Shown here piece after piece: positions 24,118 through 35,173 of a stretch of 64,000 nt of DNA. Below the pieces are notes generated by a model that was given only the letters and a program-made list of their open reading frames with translations, was not told the DNA's origin and ran no database searches. This stretch comes from Carya illinoinensis (lineage: Eukaryota > Streptophyta > Magnoliopsida > Fagales > Juglandaceae). Each line of letters begins with the position of its first letter. Position 1 is the first letter of the stretch. The stretch is from contig NC_056765.1 of NCBI RefSeq assembly GCF_018687715.1, positions 16,505,001 to 16,569,000 on the forward strand. Reading direction: 5' to 3'. Made by a program: the position numbers and the translations under genes.

Positions 24118-24310
24118 AAGTTCGCTCGAGCGGAGGCTTTTGGCCGCTCGAGCGAATTCAGGCAGATTCAAACGCTCGACTGCCGCTCGACAGGGAGCTC
24201 GAGCGGGTTGCTGAAAAACGAAGATCGCTCGAGCAGAGACATTGGCCGCTCGAGCGAAATCAGGCAGAGTCGAACGCTCGACGCGCACTCGATAGGACGC
24301 TCGAGCGAAC
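24118..24310 (+). repeat. CTCGAG-containing minisatellite in LTR
   Basis: Six ctcgagc palindromes lie in variant units of about 50 bp (core aaatcaggcagagtcgaacg followed by ctcga). The 3' LTR has one more unit (29515-29758). The block is upstream of the TATA-like box, a position where U3 enhancer repeats are found. Confidence 0.85.
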
Positions 24311-24351
24311 ATCGTATTTTGACAGATTTTAGGTTTTCCGCCGTGGGACCA

Positions 24352-24359
24352 TATAAAAG
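24352..24359 (+). promoter_or_regulatory. TATA-like box in 5' LTR
   Basis: tataaaag, about 270 bp into the LTR. The same box is at 29799-29806 in the 3' LTR. It probably directs transcription of the element. Confidence 0.55.
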
Positions 24360-25357
24360 GCCATTCTTCACTCTAGAGCCGCGAGTTTTGACTGGAGAAC
24401 ACTTCTTGGGAGAGAAAAACACAGTTAGAGGGATTCAATTCATCTGTTTTGGAGACGGAATTCCAATTTATTGCACGTACGTTGGATTCATACACGAGCA
24501 CGGACGGGAGAAAGGCGTTGAATCGTTCCCTTGAGCTTTTGACGACCAGTTGAGGCTGCAAGGAGGATTTTTCAGTGTTTATTTTCTTCTTCCCATCTTC
24601 TCAGAACAATTATGGTGAATTCGTTTACGTTGAATTCCAATTCTAGCATGAGCTAAATTTTCTTCTTTCTAGGAAAACGATGTAACCTAATTCCGAACTA
24701 TGCTTGTTTGTCCATGCTAATTTAATGAAATTCTCTCTTTGTTTATCTGATTTATTCTGAATTTATTGCTTCTAATTAACTGGCCATTGATTAGATGATT
24801 ATTAATCTTGTGATTTGCTATCGAAAGAGGGAATCATAGGGTAGATCTTGGATATTTCAGCATAGGTAAGTATAGAGATCGAAAGACTTGTATGAACCTG
24901 TGTAGTAATTAAATCATTGGTCTTATTGCGTTCTTGATTATTTAATTTGCATACTCTTGTGTGAATTGATAAACTAGAATCACTTCCAATTGACTATCGA
25001 AAGAGGCTTTTGGATGAATTAGAGATTTGCTAATAGACAAAAGAGGTTTAAGTTAAATTAGCTGGATGAGAAAAGCATAGTGAAGAATTATGGTGAAATC
25101 GATTTCCTAGAAGTTTTCTTCCCTATTGAATTTGATCTTCAAACATCAGTTTTACTTTCTTTGCTTATTTCTCTTGAGTTGATCTAGTTTTATTTGCTAC
25201 TACAAAAACCTTAGCGATTCCTCTAGATAAAATTGAGATTAGCATAATTTTGGTATTTGGCAAGAGTAAGGTACCAATCCCTGAGGACGATACTCTTCTT
25301 ATTACTTTACTATAAAACTACGATACTGTGCACTTGCAGTTTTGCACCGACCAAGTT

Positions 25358-25376
25358 TTTGGCGCCGTTGCCGGGG
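25358..25376 (+). other. Primer-binding region of nested element
   Basis: tttggcgccgttgccgggg follows the 5' LTR. This motif is characteristic of Athila/Tat-lineage elements. Confidence 0.75.
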
Positions 25377-25482
25377 ATTAGTTTATTCTTATTCTTTTTT
25401 TGTCAATATCGATACAAAGTAATCTTGGTTTTAATTTAGAATTTTGTTTTAATTTGTTCTACAGGTGTGTTTCTGACATTGG

Positions 25483-26754
25483 ATGCGCCGTACTAGATCT
25501 CGTGACATTATTCCTGTTGATCCGGAGATTGAAAGAACTCTTAGATCACTAAGAAGAAATAAGATACTAGCTATGGCTGAAGAAGACCGTGAGGTACTAC
25601 CACGCACCTTGAAGGACTATGTACGACCAGTTGTGAATGGAAATTACTCGAGCATAATGCGCCAGCCAATCAATGCCAACAACTTTGAGCTCAAACCAGC
25701 TTTGATTAGCATGGTGCAGCAGGCTCAATTCAGCGGATCGCCACTGGATGATCCCAATATTCATTTGGCTATGTTTTTGGAGATTTGTGACACTGTGAAG
25801 ATCAATGGTGTTACTGAAGACACCATTAGACTGAGATTGTTTCCCTTCTCTTTGAGGGACAAGGCTAGAGGTTGGCTACAATCTCTACAACCGGGAAGCA
25901 TCGTTAGTTGGCAGGACATGGCTGAGAGGTTTCTTGCTAAATTCTTTCCTCCTGCCAAAACAGCCCAACTCAGGAGTGAGATTGGCCAATTCAAGCAAAA
26001 TGATTTTGAGTCACTATATGAAGCATGGGAAAGGTATAAGGACTTGATTCGACGTTGCCCACAACATGGATTGCCAGATTGGTTGCAAGTTCAGATGTTC
26101 TACAATGGGTTAAATGGGCAAACTCGAACTATAGTTGATGCTGCTTCTGGTGGAACTTTGATGTCGAAGACAGCTGAAGGTGCTACTGCAGTTTTGGAAG
26201 AAATGGCCTCAAACAACTATCAATGGCCAACTGAGAGGACTTTGGCTAAGAAGGTTGCTGGAATTCATGACTTGGAGCCTATAGCAGCCCTTTCAGCTCA
26301 AGTTGCTACTCTATCTCATCAGATTTCAGCCTTGACAACTCAAAGGATACCACAAAGTACAGAATATGTAGCATCTACAAGTATGATAGTTCCAAGCAAT
26401 GAGGCGAGTCAAGAACAAGTTCAATATGTCAACAATCGGAACTACAACTATCGTGGTAATCCTATGCCAAATTACTATCATCCAGGGCTTAGAAATCATG
26501 AGAATTTGTCATATGGAAATACCAAGAATGTGTTGCAACCTCAACATCCTCCCGGATTTGATAGCCAACCAAGCGAGAAGAAGATGTCACTTGAGGATGC
26601 CATGGTTTCCTTTGTTCAGGAGACCAATGCAAGGTTTAAGAAGACTGATTCAAGGTTGGACAACATTGAGACTCATTGTAGCAATATGGGAGCTGCTATA
26701 AAGAATATTGAAGTGCAAATTGGGCAACTAGCCACTACCATCAATGCCCAATAA
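25483..26754 (+). CDS. Gag of Athila/Tat-type element
   Basis: 423 codons from ATG (MRRTRSRDIIP) to TAA. The retrotransposon gag domain lies at about residues 105-230, with RLFPFSLRDKARGWLQSL, WQDMAERFLAKFFPPAKT and YEAWERYKDLIRRCPQHGLP. A Gln/Tyr/Asn-rich region and a C-terminal helix (DNIETHCSNMGAAIKNIEVQ) follow. Gag would form the particle. The protease segment lies in the same frame beyond one TAA (26752-26754), so originally this was one Gag-Pro polyprotein. No zinc knuckle is seen, as is common in this lineage. The ATG follows the primer site by about 105 bases and is the natural start. Confidence 0.9.
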   Translation: MRRTRSRDIIPVDPEIERTLRSLRRNKILAMAEEDREVLPRTLKDYVRPVVNGNYSSIMRQPINANNFELKPALISMVQQAQFSGSPLDDPNIHLAMFLEICDTVKINGVTEDTIRLRLFPFSLRDKARGWLQSLQPGSIVSWQDMAERFLAKFFPPAKTAQLRSEIGQFKQNDFESLYEAWERYKDLIRRCPQHGLPDWLQVQMFYNGLNGQTRTIVDAASGGTLMSKTAEGATAVLEEMASNNYQWPTERTLAKKVAGIHDLEPIAALSAQVATLSHQISALTTQRIPQSTEYVASTSMIVPSNEASQEQVQYVNNRNYNYRGNPMPNYYHPGLRNHENLSYGNTKNVLQPQHPPGFDSQPSEKKMSLEDAMVSFVQETNARFKKTDSRLDNIETHCSNMGAAIKNIEVQIGQLATTINAQ

Positions 26755-27816
26755 AGAGGAGCTTTTCCCAGCAACACTGAAGTGAATCCGAAGGAACAAT
26801 GCAAGGCCATCACACTTAGGAGTGGAAAAGAAATTGAGAGGTCACCATTGAAGGAGAGCAAGTCCACTCCTACAGCTGTGAACATTGGCCAAAGCAAGAA
26901 TAAAGTAGAAGAAGATGAGATTGTCAATGATACACTAGAGGAGACCGACTTTGCTCCTACAATTTCATTTCCTGACAATCCTCCTATTCTTGCTCCTCCA
27001 CTTCCTTACCCTCAGCGCTTTCAAAAGCAAAAACTAGATAAGCAATTTTCTAAGTTTTTGGATATCTTTAAGAAAATTCACATTAATATTCCTTTTGCAG
27101 ATGCCTTGGAACAAATGCCAAATTATGTCAAATTCCTGAAGGACATCATTTCCAAGAAAAGAAGATTGGAAGAGTTTGAAACAGTGAAGCTTTCTGAAGA
27201 ATGCAGTGCTATTCTTCAAAAGAAATTGCCTCAAAAATTGAAAGATCCGGGGAGTTTCACTTTGCCTTGCACTATTGGAAATTCATTTTTTGATAAAGTT
27301 TTATGTCATCTTGGTGCTAGCATTAATCTTATGCCACTTTCTGTTTGCAGGAAATTAAGACTTGAAGAGATGAAGACTACAACAATTTCTTTGCAACTAG
27401 CAGATCGGTCCATCAAGTATCCACGTGGAATCATAGAAGACGTATTGGTAAAAGTGGATAAATTTATCTTCCCTGCTGATTTTGTGGTGTTAGACATGGA
27501 AGAAGATGAAGAAGTCCCACTAATTCTTGGCCGACCATTCTTGGCTACGGGAAGAGCTTTGATTGATGTTCAAAAGGGTGAGTTAACATTGAGAGTGAAC
27601 AAGGAAGAAGTTATGTTCAACATTTACCAAGCCATGAGAATTCCAGAAGAGCCAAGCACTTGTTTTCGGATTGATGACATTAAGCAAGGTGTGGAAAAGC
27701 CCTTTAAAGAAGATGCACCAGCCAATCACCTAGAACGAGCCTTGCAGCAAGATACATCACTTAGCAATGAAGTGGAGAGGAACTGTACTCTTATTCCTCT
27801 TAGAGATCCCGATTGA
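26755..27816 (+). pseudogene. Gag C-terminus and aspartic protease of Athila/Tat-type element
   Basis: In frame with gag after the TAA. Contains QCKAITLRSGKEI, a Pro-rich linker (PPILAPPLPYPQRFQKQKLD) typical of Athila, and LDIFKKIHINIPFADALEQM. The protease domain has CHLGASINLMPLSVCRKL and VPLILGRPFLATGRALIDV. The catalytic Asp expected before LGAS is His (CHLGAS), so the protease should be inactive. It ends TGA at 27814-27816 without entering RT. Confidence 0.85.
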
Positions 27817-29478
27817 GGAAGATTGAAAAGTCTGGCTGTAGACTTTAAAACAAGCGCTTATGGGAGGCAACCCATAGATCTATCTTTATTTCTTTCATTT
27901 ATTTTATTATCTTTATTTATTTAAGTTTTAATAAATTGGTTTTTGATGCAGGTTTATTTAGCAAGAATAAAGAGCTGGAAAATTTTAAAACCTCGGAAGG
28001 TTCACCATAAAACCAGGGAAGTTCCTTTATTTCTTCAATCCTTTTTACTTTCGCATCACAATGAGGACATTGTTTAGTTTAAGTTTGGGGGTGTAAACTC
28101 CTATAATCATTTGATCCTCTTGTTTTCTAAGTCTTGGGTTGTTGATGGGTTGTTTGAGTCTCTTACCAAGCATGCATTGGAGTAAGATTGAATTCTCTAT
28201 GACTCTGAAATTTGTGATTGAAGATGGTTTTGAGAAAAATTTTCAAAAATTTCTTTTATGTCAAGTGAAGTTTTGTGGGTACTTTGGTTTAAATCTTTGA
28301 CCTTGAACACAATTGAGCACATAGTCGTTTTTCTCTTATTCCATTTTGCTTATGAAGAGAAGAAGTTGAATTAATTGAAAGAGGAAGGTTCGATTTTGCT
28401 TTGCTCTAGAATCCGTTGATGGGTCCTTGAGGCGAAATCCTAGTCGAGACCAAATATTAGAGAAATGATCTAGGCATTTCTTTGGCATAACCAAAAAGCT
28501 TTCCCAGCCGTCCTAAATGTCGTGCCATCATTACATGGTGTGTTTCCATAGTCAACCCCCTTGAGCCTTCATGAGCCTTTATTGATTCTTTAAACTACAT
28601 AAACCATGCCCGCTCTAAGCCTAAAAAACAATGAATCTACCGTTGATAGTTTGAGAAAATACTTTGGTGGAGAGTTACATTTAAAAGAGAAAATTGGTTA
28701 CATGATGAAACGTATTATGTTTGCTCTGTTCGATCAAAGAAAAAGAAGAAGAAGAAAGGAAGTGATATAAAAAAAAAAAAAAAAAAAAAGAAGAAGAGAG
28801 AGAAAAGAAAAGAAAAGAAAAAGAAGTAGCCAAGCGGAAAGTGAATTACCTCAAATTTTGTTAAGGGAAGTGTTGGTATTACATCAGTGATTACAGCAAT
28901 AATAATGCCACAAGTATGAGCATATTGCCAAGAAAGAGCTATGATTTGAATCATGTGAGTTTCTCTTTTAATGTTCTTTTCACTAAGTATTTTCCCAGTT
29001 TGATTTAATTTCCCATATCCAGTTCTTTCTTAACCCTCACCCTGTGGCCTATCATTACAACCTTAATAAAGACTTTTTGATCTTTGATTTTGGTGTTGAC
29101 TACATTAGTGGAGAGGATTTCTGAAAATTGGACTTATGGGGTTAAGTTTTAAGAGAATTCTTCTGATTTTGGTTGTTCTACTTTTATCTGAGTTTGCAGG
29201 TGGTTTGAGGTTAAAGTGACTATATTACACACACACTCAAGGTCTTAGCTTTAGGTTGAAGTAAACGCCTAACTCTTGCTTGACAAATTGCAAAATTTTT
29301 GATTGATTTTCTTGCTATCTTTGATGTTAAAAGAGTAAGATACTAGAGATGAAATCTAAATTCATAAAAGCTTGGTGAGTGATGATACTTCTCTTTGGGG
29401 TCGAGTTGATATTGCCTAAACTATCATTTGTTTTTCTTTTTGTTTGAGGACAAACAAAGTTGTAAGTTTGGGGGTATT
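27817..29478 (+). other. Non-coding region of nested element, where pol would normally be
   Basis: About 1.66 kb without protein motifs. It includes 'gaggacattgtttagtttaa'-'gtttgggggtg' (about 28062-28092), a phrase usually found after pol in such elements, and an A/AAG-rich tract (28738-28828). The final purine tract, aagtttgggggtatt at 29464-29478, abuts the 3' LTR. Confidence 0.65.
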
Positions 29479-30800
29479 TGATGGCTTGCAAAATTTCATA
29501 TTGCAGATTTTACAAGTTCGCTCGAGCGGAGGCTTTTGGCTGCTCGAGCGAATTCAGGCAGATTCAAACGCTCGACTGCCGCTCGACAGGGAGCTCGAGC
29601 GGGTTGCTGAAAAACGAAGATCGCTCGAGCAGAGACATTGGCCGCTCGAGCGAAATCAGGCAGAGTCGAACGCTCGATCTGCACTCGATAGGATGCTCGA
29701 GCGAAATCAGGCAGAGTCGAACGCTCGACGCGCGCTCGACACCCCGCTCGAGCGAACATCATATTTTGACAGATTTTAGGTTTTCCGCCGTGGGACCATA
29801 TAAAAGGCCATTCTTCACTCTAGAGCCGCGAGTTTTGACTGGAGAACACTTCTTGGGAGAGAAAAACACAGTTAAAAGGATTCAATTCATCTGTTTTGGA
29901 GACGGAATTCCAATTTATTGCACGTACGTTGGATTCATACACGAGCACGGACGGGAGAAAGGCGTTGAATCGTTCCCTTGAGCTTTTGACGACCAGTTGA
30001 GGCTGCAAGGAGGATTTTTCAGTGTTTATTTTCTTCTTCCCATCTTCTCAGAACAATTATGGTGAATTCGTTTACGTTGAATTCCAATTCTAGCATGAGC
30101 TAAATTTTCTTCTTTCTAGGAAAACGATGTAACCTAATTCCGAACTATGCTTGTTTGTCCATGCTAATTTAATGAAATTCTCTCTTTGTTTATCTGATTT
30201 ATTCTGAATTTATTGCTTCTAATTAACTGGCCATTGATTAGATGATTATTAATCTTGTGATTTGCTATCGAAAGAGGGAATCATAGGGTAGATCTTGGAT
30301 ATTTCAGCATAGGTAAGTATAGAGATCGAAAGACTTGTATGAACCTGTGTAGTAATTAAATCATTGGTCTTATTGCGTTCTTGATTATTTAATTTGCATA
30401 CTCTTGTGTGAATTGATAAACTAGAATCACTTCCAATTGACTATCGAAAGAGGCTTTTGGATGAATTAGAGATTTGCTAATAGACAAAAGAGGTTTAAGT
30501 TAAATTAGCTGGATGAGAAAAGCATAGTGAAGAATTATGGTGAAATCGATTTCCTAGAAGTTTTCTTCCCTATTGAATTTGATCTTCAAACATCAGTTTT
30601 ACTTTCTTTGCTTATTTCTCTTGAGTTGATCTAGTTTTATTTGCTACTACAAAAACCTTAGCGATTCCTCTAGATAAAATTGAGATTAGCATAATTTTGG
30701 TATTTGGCAAGAGTAAGGTACCAATCCCTGAGGACGATACTCTTCTTATTACTTTACTATAAAACTACGATACTGTGCACTTGCAGTTTTGCACCGGTCA
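29479..30800 (+). repeat. 3' LTR of nested Athila/Tat-type element
   Basis: 1,322 bp, nearly identical to the 5' LTR but about 51 bp longer because of one extra CTCGAG-containing unit near 29690-29745. It ends gcaccggtca; the 5' copy ends gcaccgacca. Confidence 0.92.
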
Positions 30801-30805
30801 CAAAC

Positions 30806-31574
30806 CAAGGCTTGGGATTGATAGGGAATGGTATAAGGATGATTATGAAGCTATTGGAAGTGGTGGTTGGCCGTGGGTGGCGGCGAAAACGGTGGTTGAT
30901 GGCCGAATTTCCCAAAATGGAAAGCTAGCTCGTGGGAGCTATTCCGGTGGCTATTAGAGGCCGGAAATGGGTGGGTTAGGATGGCAAGGAACCGGTGATG
31001 AAGTGATGAAGAGGTGGTGGCCGGAGGTGGAGCGACGGCGGCGGATCGGGGCAAAATCCGTGGGGCTTTGTTGGGCGTTTTCAGGCCAAACGGTTGGCCG
31101 GATGAGGCTGGGGTTCGGTGAGGTGGTGCGCCGGAGGGAGGGGGTTCGACCGGTGGGGGTGGTGTCGACCACGGTGGCCGGACGGCGGTGGGTCGGGGCT
31201 AAGGTTGTTTCTGGCGTGGGAGAGGAGAGAGAGAGAGACGATCGGGGGGGGTTACGCACGGGAAGGAAAGAAAAGGAAGAAGAAAAAGAAAAAGAAGGAA
31301 AAAAGAAAAAAAAGAAAAGAAAAAAATGAGAAGAAGGAAAAATGGAAAAGAAAAGATGTAGGAAAGAAATGAGGTCCAATCCTCACTCCGGAAAACAAAA
31401 CAAAACCCCCGAAAACGAGATTAAAAACTGTAAAACGACTAAATAAATAAAACACAACATCTAACAATTAAAAATCAATTTTAAAACGCAATAATTTAAA
31501 ATAAATAAACCAATATATTAATTAAATTAAAAACAACTCTTCAGTGAAAATACACGCAAAAGCGGGTCATCACA
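30806..31574 (-). repeat. Tekay left (3') LTR, part 2
   Basis: It continues the LTR after the nested insertion and aligns with 38091-38857. It holds a G-rich stretch (30870-31250) and a purine-rich gaaaagaagaaa tract. The long antisense frames over this tract reflect composition. Confidence 0.92.
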
Positions 31575-31593
31575 TCCTCTCCCCCTTAAAAAC
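31575..31593 (-). other. Polypurine tract of Tekay element
   Basis: On the minus strand, aagggggagagga directly precedes the 3' LTR. Confidence 0.78.
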
Positions 31594-31694
31594 AAATTTC
31601 GTCCTTGAAATTTGCAAGATCAACCACCAACTTAAAACAAAACACATAAAATCACATAAACCACCTGTGACCAAGATTAAGATACATACCTTCA

Positions 31695-32993
31695 TTATTC
31701 AAACAAGTATGGGTACTGCTCCCTCATGTCCACTACTCGCTCCCAAGAGAAGTCTTGTGCTAACGGATCTCCCCATGCCACCTTAACCAAAGGTATCGTC
31801 TTGGACCTCAACTGTTGCTCCTTCCAATCTATGATCTGCGACGGAACAACCTCATAAGTGAGATCCGGTTGCAACTGAATACCCTCTAGGTCGACGAAGC
31901 GTGGCTCTTACTGTCCAAAGCTCTTCTTCAGGGATGATACGTGGAAGACATCATGAATATCCCCAAAATATTCCGGCAAAGCAACTCTATAGGCGACGGA
32001 CCCTACCTTCTCCAGAATCTGAAAAGGGCCAACATACCTCGGATCCAGCTTCCTCTTCTTACCAAAACGCTTAACACCTCTCATGGGAGAGACTTTGAGA
32101 TAAACCCAATCACCAACTTCAAAAGATAACTCTCTCCTCCTGGTATCAACGTAGCTTTTCTGGCGACTCTGAGCTGCCGCCATTTTATCCCTGATGATCC
32201 GAACTTGTCTTTGCATCTCTTGAATTATTTCGGGTCCAATTATCCTACTCTCCCCGACTTCATCCCAACACAAGGGCGATCTATACTTCCTCCCATAAAG
32301 AGCTTCATAGGGAGCCATCTGAATGGTCGCATGGAAGCTATTATTATATGCAAACTCGATGAGCGGCAAATGGTTTTCCCAACTCCCTTGAAATTCCATG
32401 ACACATGCTCGCAACATGTCTTCAAGGGTCTGAATGGTGCGCTCTGATTGGTCGTCTGTCTGCGGGTGATATGCAGTACTGAACTTCAACTTAGTACCCA
32501 AAGCTGCCTGCAAACTCTTCCAGAACTGCGACGTGAACCTTGGGTCTCGATCCGACACCATACTCTTTGGTATGCCGTGCAGCCGCACTATTTCTTTCAC
32601 GTACAAGCGTGTCAACTTACCCAAGGAGTCGGTGTTATTAACAGGCAAGAAATGAGCACTCTTCGTTAACCGGTCAACGATCACCCAAACAGAATTTTTC
32701 CCACTAGGCGTTCTCGGCAAACCCACTACAAAGTTCATCGTGATGTCATCCAATTTCCACTCAGGAATAGGGAGGGGTTGGAGCATACCTGCAGGTCTTT
32801 GATGCTCGGCCTTCACTTGACGGCATGTGTGGCATTTCTCAACATATAAGGCAATATCCCTCTTCATTCCATCCCACCAATAATTTTTCTTCAAGTCCCG
32901 ATACATCTTTGTACTGCCGGGATGAACTGAATAAGGGGCCGCATGAGCTTCTGCCATGATCCGCTCCTTGAATACTGAATCTTTGGGGACCAC
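31695..32993 (-). pseudogene. Tekay integrase and chromodomain
   Basis: The HHCC zinc-binding part has YSVHPGSTKMYRDL and CHTCRQVKAEHQ. The core has ITMNFVVGLP, SMVSDRDPRFTSQFW and HPQTDDQSERTIQ. The first catalytic Asp, normally MDF, is Asn (MNF), and Gly before QSER is Asp. The GPY/F-like part DPRYVGPFQILEKVG and a chromodomain-like tail ending WERVVDMREQYPYLFE follow, with TAA at 31695-31697. A TAA at 31908-31910 lies between them in the same frame. A chromodomain would direct insertion to particular chromatin. Continuous in frame with RNase H except for a TGA at 33003-33005. Confidence 0.9.
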
Positions 32994-33002
32994 TCTGCGA
33001 TC

Positions 33003-35077
33003 TCAGAATCGAAGTATCCCATCTTTATCCATGCTATAATGCAACGGCCCTCGAGATTTTCTGACTCTTTTTCTGATATTCAGCAGCTTTGGATCCTTCC
33101 TTTGAAGAGTCTTCAATTCTTCAAAATCAGTTACCCGAATATCAAGAACTGAAGATAAAATCTCTTCTTGCTGCGAACTCTCAATAAGGAGTCTTCTCAT
33201 CCCACAAAGCAACGAATCCAATTCCGATGGCTCGGCTTCATCTTCTAAATGCGATTTTCGGCTCAAAGCATCAGTAACTATGTTAGCCTTCCCCGAATGG
33301 TACTTGATCTCACACTGATAGTCACTGATTAGCTCTAGCCATCGCCTCTGCCTCATGTTCAGATTTTTCTGGGAAAACAAATGCTTCAAGCTCTTGTGAT
33401 CAGTAAATACCTAGCAATCTTCCCCATACAAGAAGTGCCGCCAGATCTTGAGAGCAAAAACAATCGCAGCCAATTCTAAATCATGCGTCGGATAATTCTT
33501 CTCATGGTCCTTTAACTGACGAGATGCATAGGCAACAACCCGTCCTTCCTGCATAAGGACACAATCCAAACCAAACTTAGACGCATCACTGAAGACTACG
33601 AATGGCTTATGCGGTTCTGGAAGCGCTAACACTGGTGCCGTCGTCAACCTGTTCTTTAATTCTTGGAAGCTTCTCTCACACTTATCTGACCAAACAAATT
33701 CTGTATTCTTCCGAGTCAAGGCTGTGAGAGGTCCGGATAGGCGAGCAAATCCCTCCACAAATCTTCGGTAATATCCGGCGAGCCCCAAGAAACTCCGGAT
33801 TTCGCACACTGTAGTCGGGCACTGCCATGACAAAATGGCTTCTACCTTACTAGGATCAACAGCCACTCCGTCTCGGGAAATCACATGCCCAAGAAATTTA
33901 ACTTCCTCCAACCAGAATTCACACTTGCTGAGCTTGGCGTACAACTGGTGTTCTCTCAATTTCCCAAGTACTAGACGAAGATGATACGCATGCTCTTCAA
34001 CATCTCGGGAATAAATCAGAATATCATCAATGAACTCTACCACAAAGGAATCCAGATAAGGTCGAAATACTCGATTCATTAAATCCATGAAAGCAGCAGG
34101 GGCATTAGCTAACCCAAATGGCATCACCTTAAATTCATAATGCCCATACCTCGACCTGAAAGCAGTTTTAGGCACATCCTTGTCTCTGATCCTCAGCTGG
34201 TAGTATCCCGACCTCAAATCAATTTTAGAGAACACAGCTGCTCCTTGAAGCTGATCAAATAAATCATCTATCCGCGGGAGAGGATATTTATTTTTGATGG
34301 TCACCTTATTCAATTCCCGATAATCAATGCACATACGGAGGGTTCCATCTTTCTTTTTAACAAACAAAACTGGCGCACCCCACGGCAACGTACTAGGTTG
34401 AATAAATCCCTTATCTACCAGCTCTTGCAACTGAGTCTTCAACTCTTTTAATTTAGCCAGTGCCATGCGATAAGGAGCTTTATGTACAGGAGCCGCTCCA
34501 GGTTCCAAGTCTATAACAAACTCCATTTCCCGAACAGGGGGTAGTCTGGGCAAGTCATCCACAAACACATCGGGGAATTCTTCCACAACTGGAATGTCTG
34601 CCAAAGACTTCTTCTCAGACGGCGTGGACACCATCTGAACTAAGAATGCATCCGCTCCCCATGCAATCTCTCTTCTTGCTTGAATTGCTGATATAATTAC
34701 CGGCTTTTCTTTCAATTTACTCCCCGCAAATTCCAGACAATCACCATCTGGAAGCTGAAAGCTAATTATTCGACTTCTGCAATTAATACTCGCAGAATAT
34801 CGGTATAGCCAATCCATCCCAAGTATGATATCAAAACCCAACAGCTTAAACACCACCAAATCAGCATCCAAGAACCTTCCATCAAAATTTAACGGGCATC
34901 CCAAAGCAACCTTGGAACACCACACCATTTCACCATCGGGTAGAGCCACTACCATAGACTTCGGCAACGGTTCCGTGATCAAATTACACACCCGAGCAAA
35001 AGTGGAAGATACAAACGACTGTGACGCACCAGAATCAAACAAAGTGCAAGCATAAAACTCATATAAACGGACTCTTC
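33003..35077 (-). pseudogene. Tekay protease, reverse transcriptase and RNase H
   Basis: The protease has [19 protein letters not shown]. The RT has [36 protein letters not shown] and [15 protein letters not shown], and a catalytic box FIDD in [14 protein letters not shown] (Y-x-D-D type). RNase H follows ([38 protein letters not shown]), then DYQCEIKYHSGKANIVTDAL. One TAG (33411-33413) interrupts RNase H and a TGA ends the segment at 33003. There is no frameshift. It joins gag across a candidate intron at 35078-35173. Confidence 0.92.
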
Positions 35078-35173
35078 CTGAACCAAACACATTAACCCAT
35101 GAAATCCAAAAAACAAAGGAGGAACCAAAAACACCAAAAATTAAATCCAACTTAAAATTAAATTAATCCATAC
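35078..35173 (-). other. Candidate spliceosomal intron between gag and protease of Tekay element
   Basis: On the minus strand the stretch starts GTATGGATT after attacag and ends TTTGGTTCAG before gaagagtcc. It is 96 nt, U-rich and has good plant splice borders. It contains an in-frame TAA at 35163-35165. Removing it keeps the frame and joins the end of Gag to the protease lead-in (GRVRLYEF) naturally. Retained, translation stops just after the zinc-knuckle region. This suggests that splicing sets the Gag to Gag-Pol ratio. That is inference; the borders and frame are seen directly. Confidence 0.6.

Larger units (their letters stand above)
24083..25353 (+). repeat. 5' LTR of the nested Athila/Tat-type element
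   Basis: 1,271 bp with TATA-like tataaaag at 24352-24359. A block at about 24118-24310 contains repeated gctcgagc palindromes. It ends just before the primer-site region. Confidence 0.92.
24083..30800 (+). mobile_element. Athila/Tat-type Gypsy element with gag and protease only, non-autonomous
   Basis: LTRs at 24083-25353 and 29479-30800 begin tgatggcttgcaaa and end in ca. A caaac duplication flanks it. The ggcgccgttgccgggga motif follows the 5' LTR and a purine-rich gtttgggggtatt precedes the 3' LTR. Between them are gag and protease frames and about 1.66 kb without coding sequence. No RT, RNase H or integrase is present, so it would need enzymes from another element. Apart from one repeat unit, the LTRs differ at only a handful of sites, so the insertion is recent. 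Confidence 0.93.

Noticed and set aside
24100..24534. Frames reading LERxxxESNARRALDR-type repeats (also 29444-29981)
   Set aside because: They are translations of the CTCGAG minisatellite in the Athila-type LTR and appear in both LTRs.
30851..31467. Long frames over the G-rich and purine-rich stretch (also 38133-38750)
   Set aside because: Low-complexity (gaaaag and ggtgg) composition inside the Tekay LTRs on both strands; Phe/Leu/Ser or Lys/Glu runs only.
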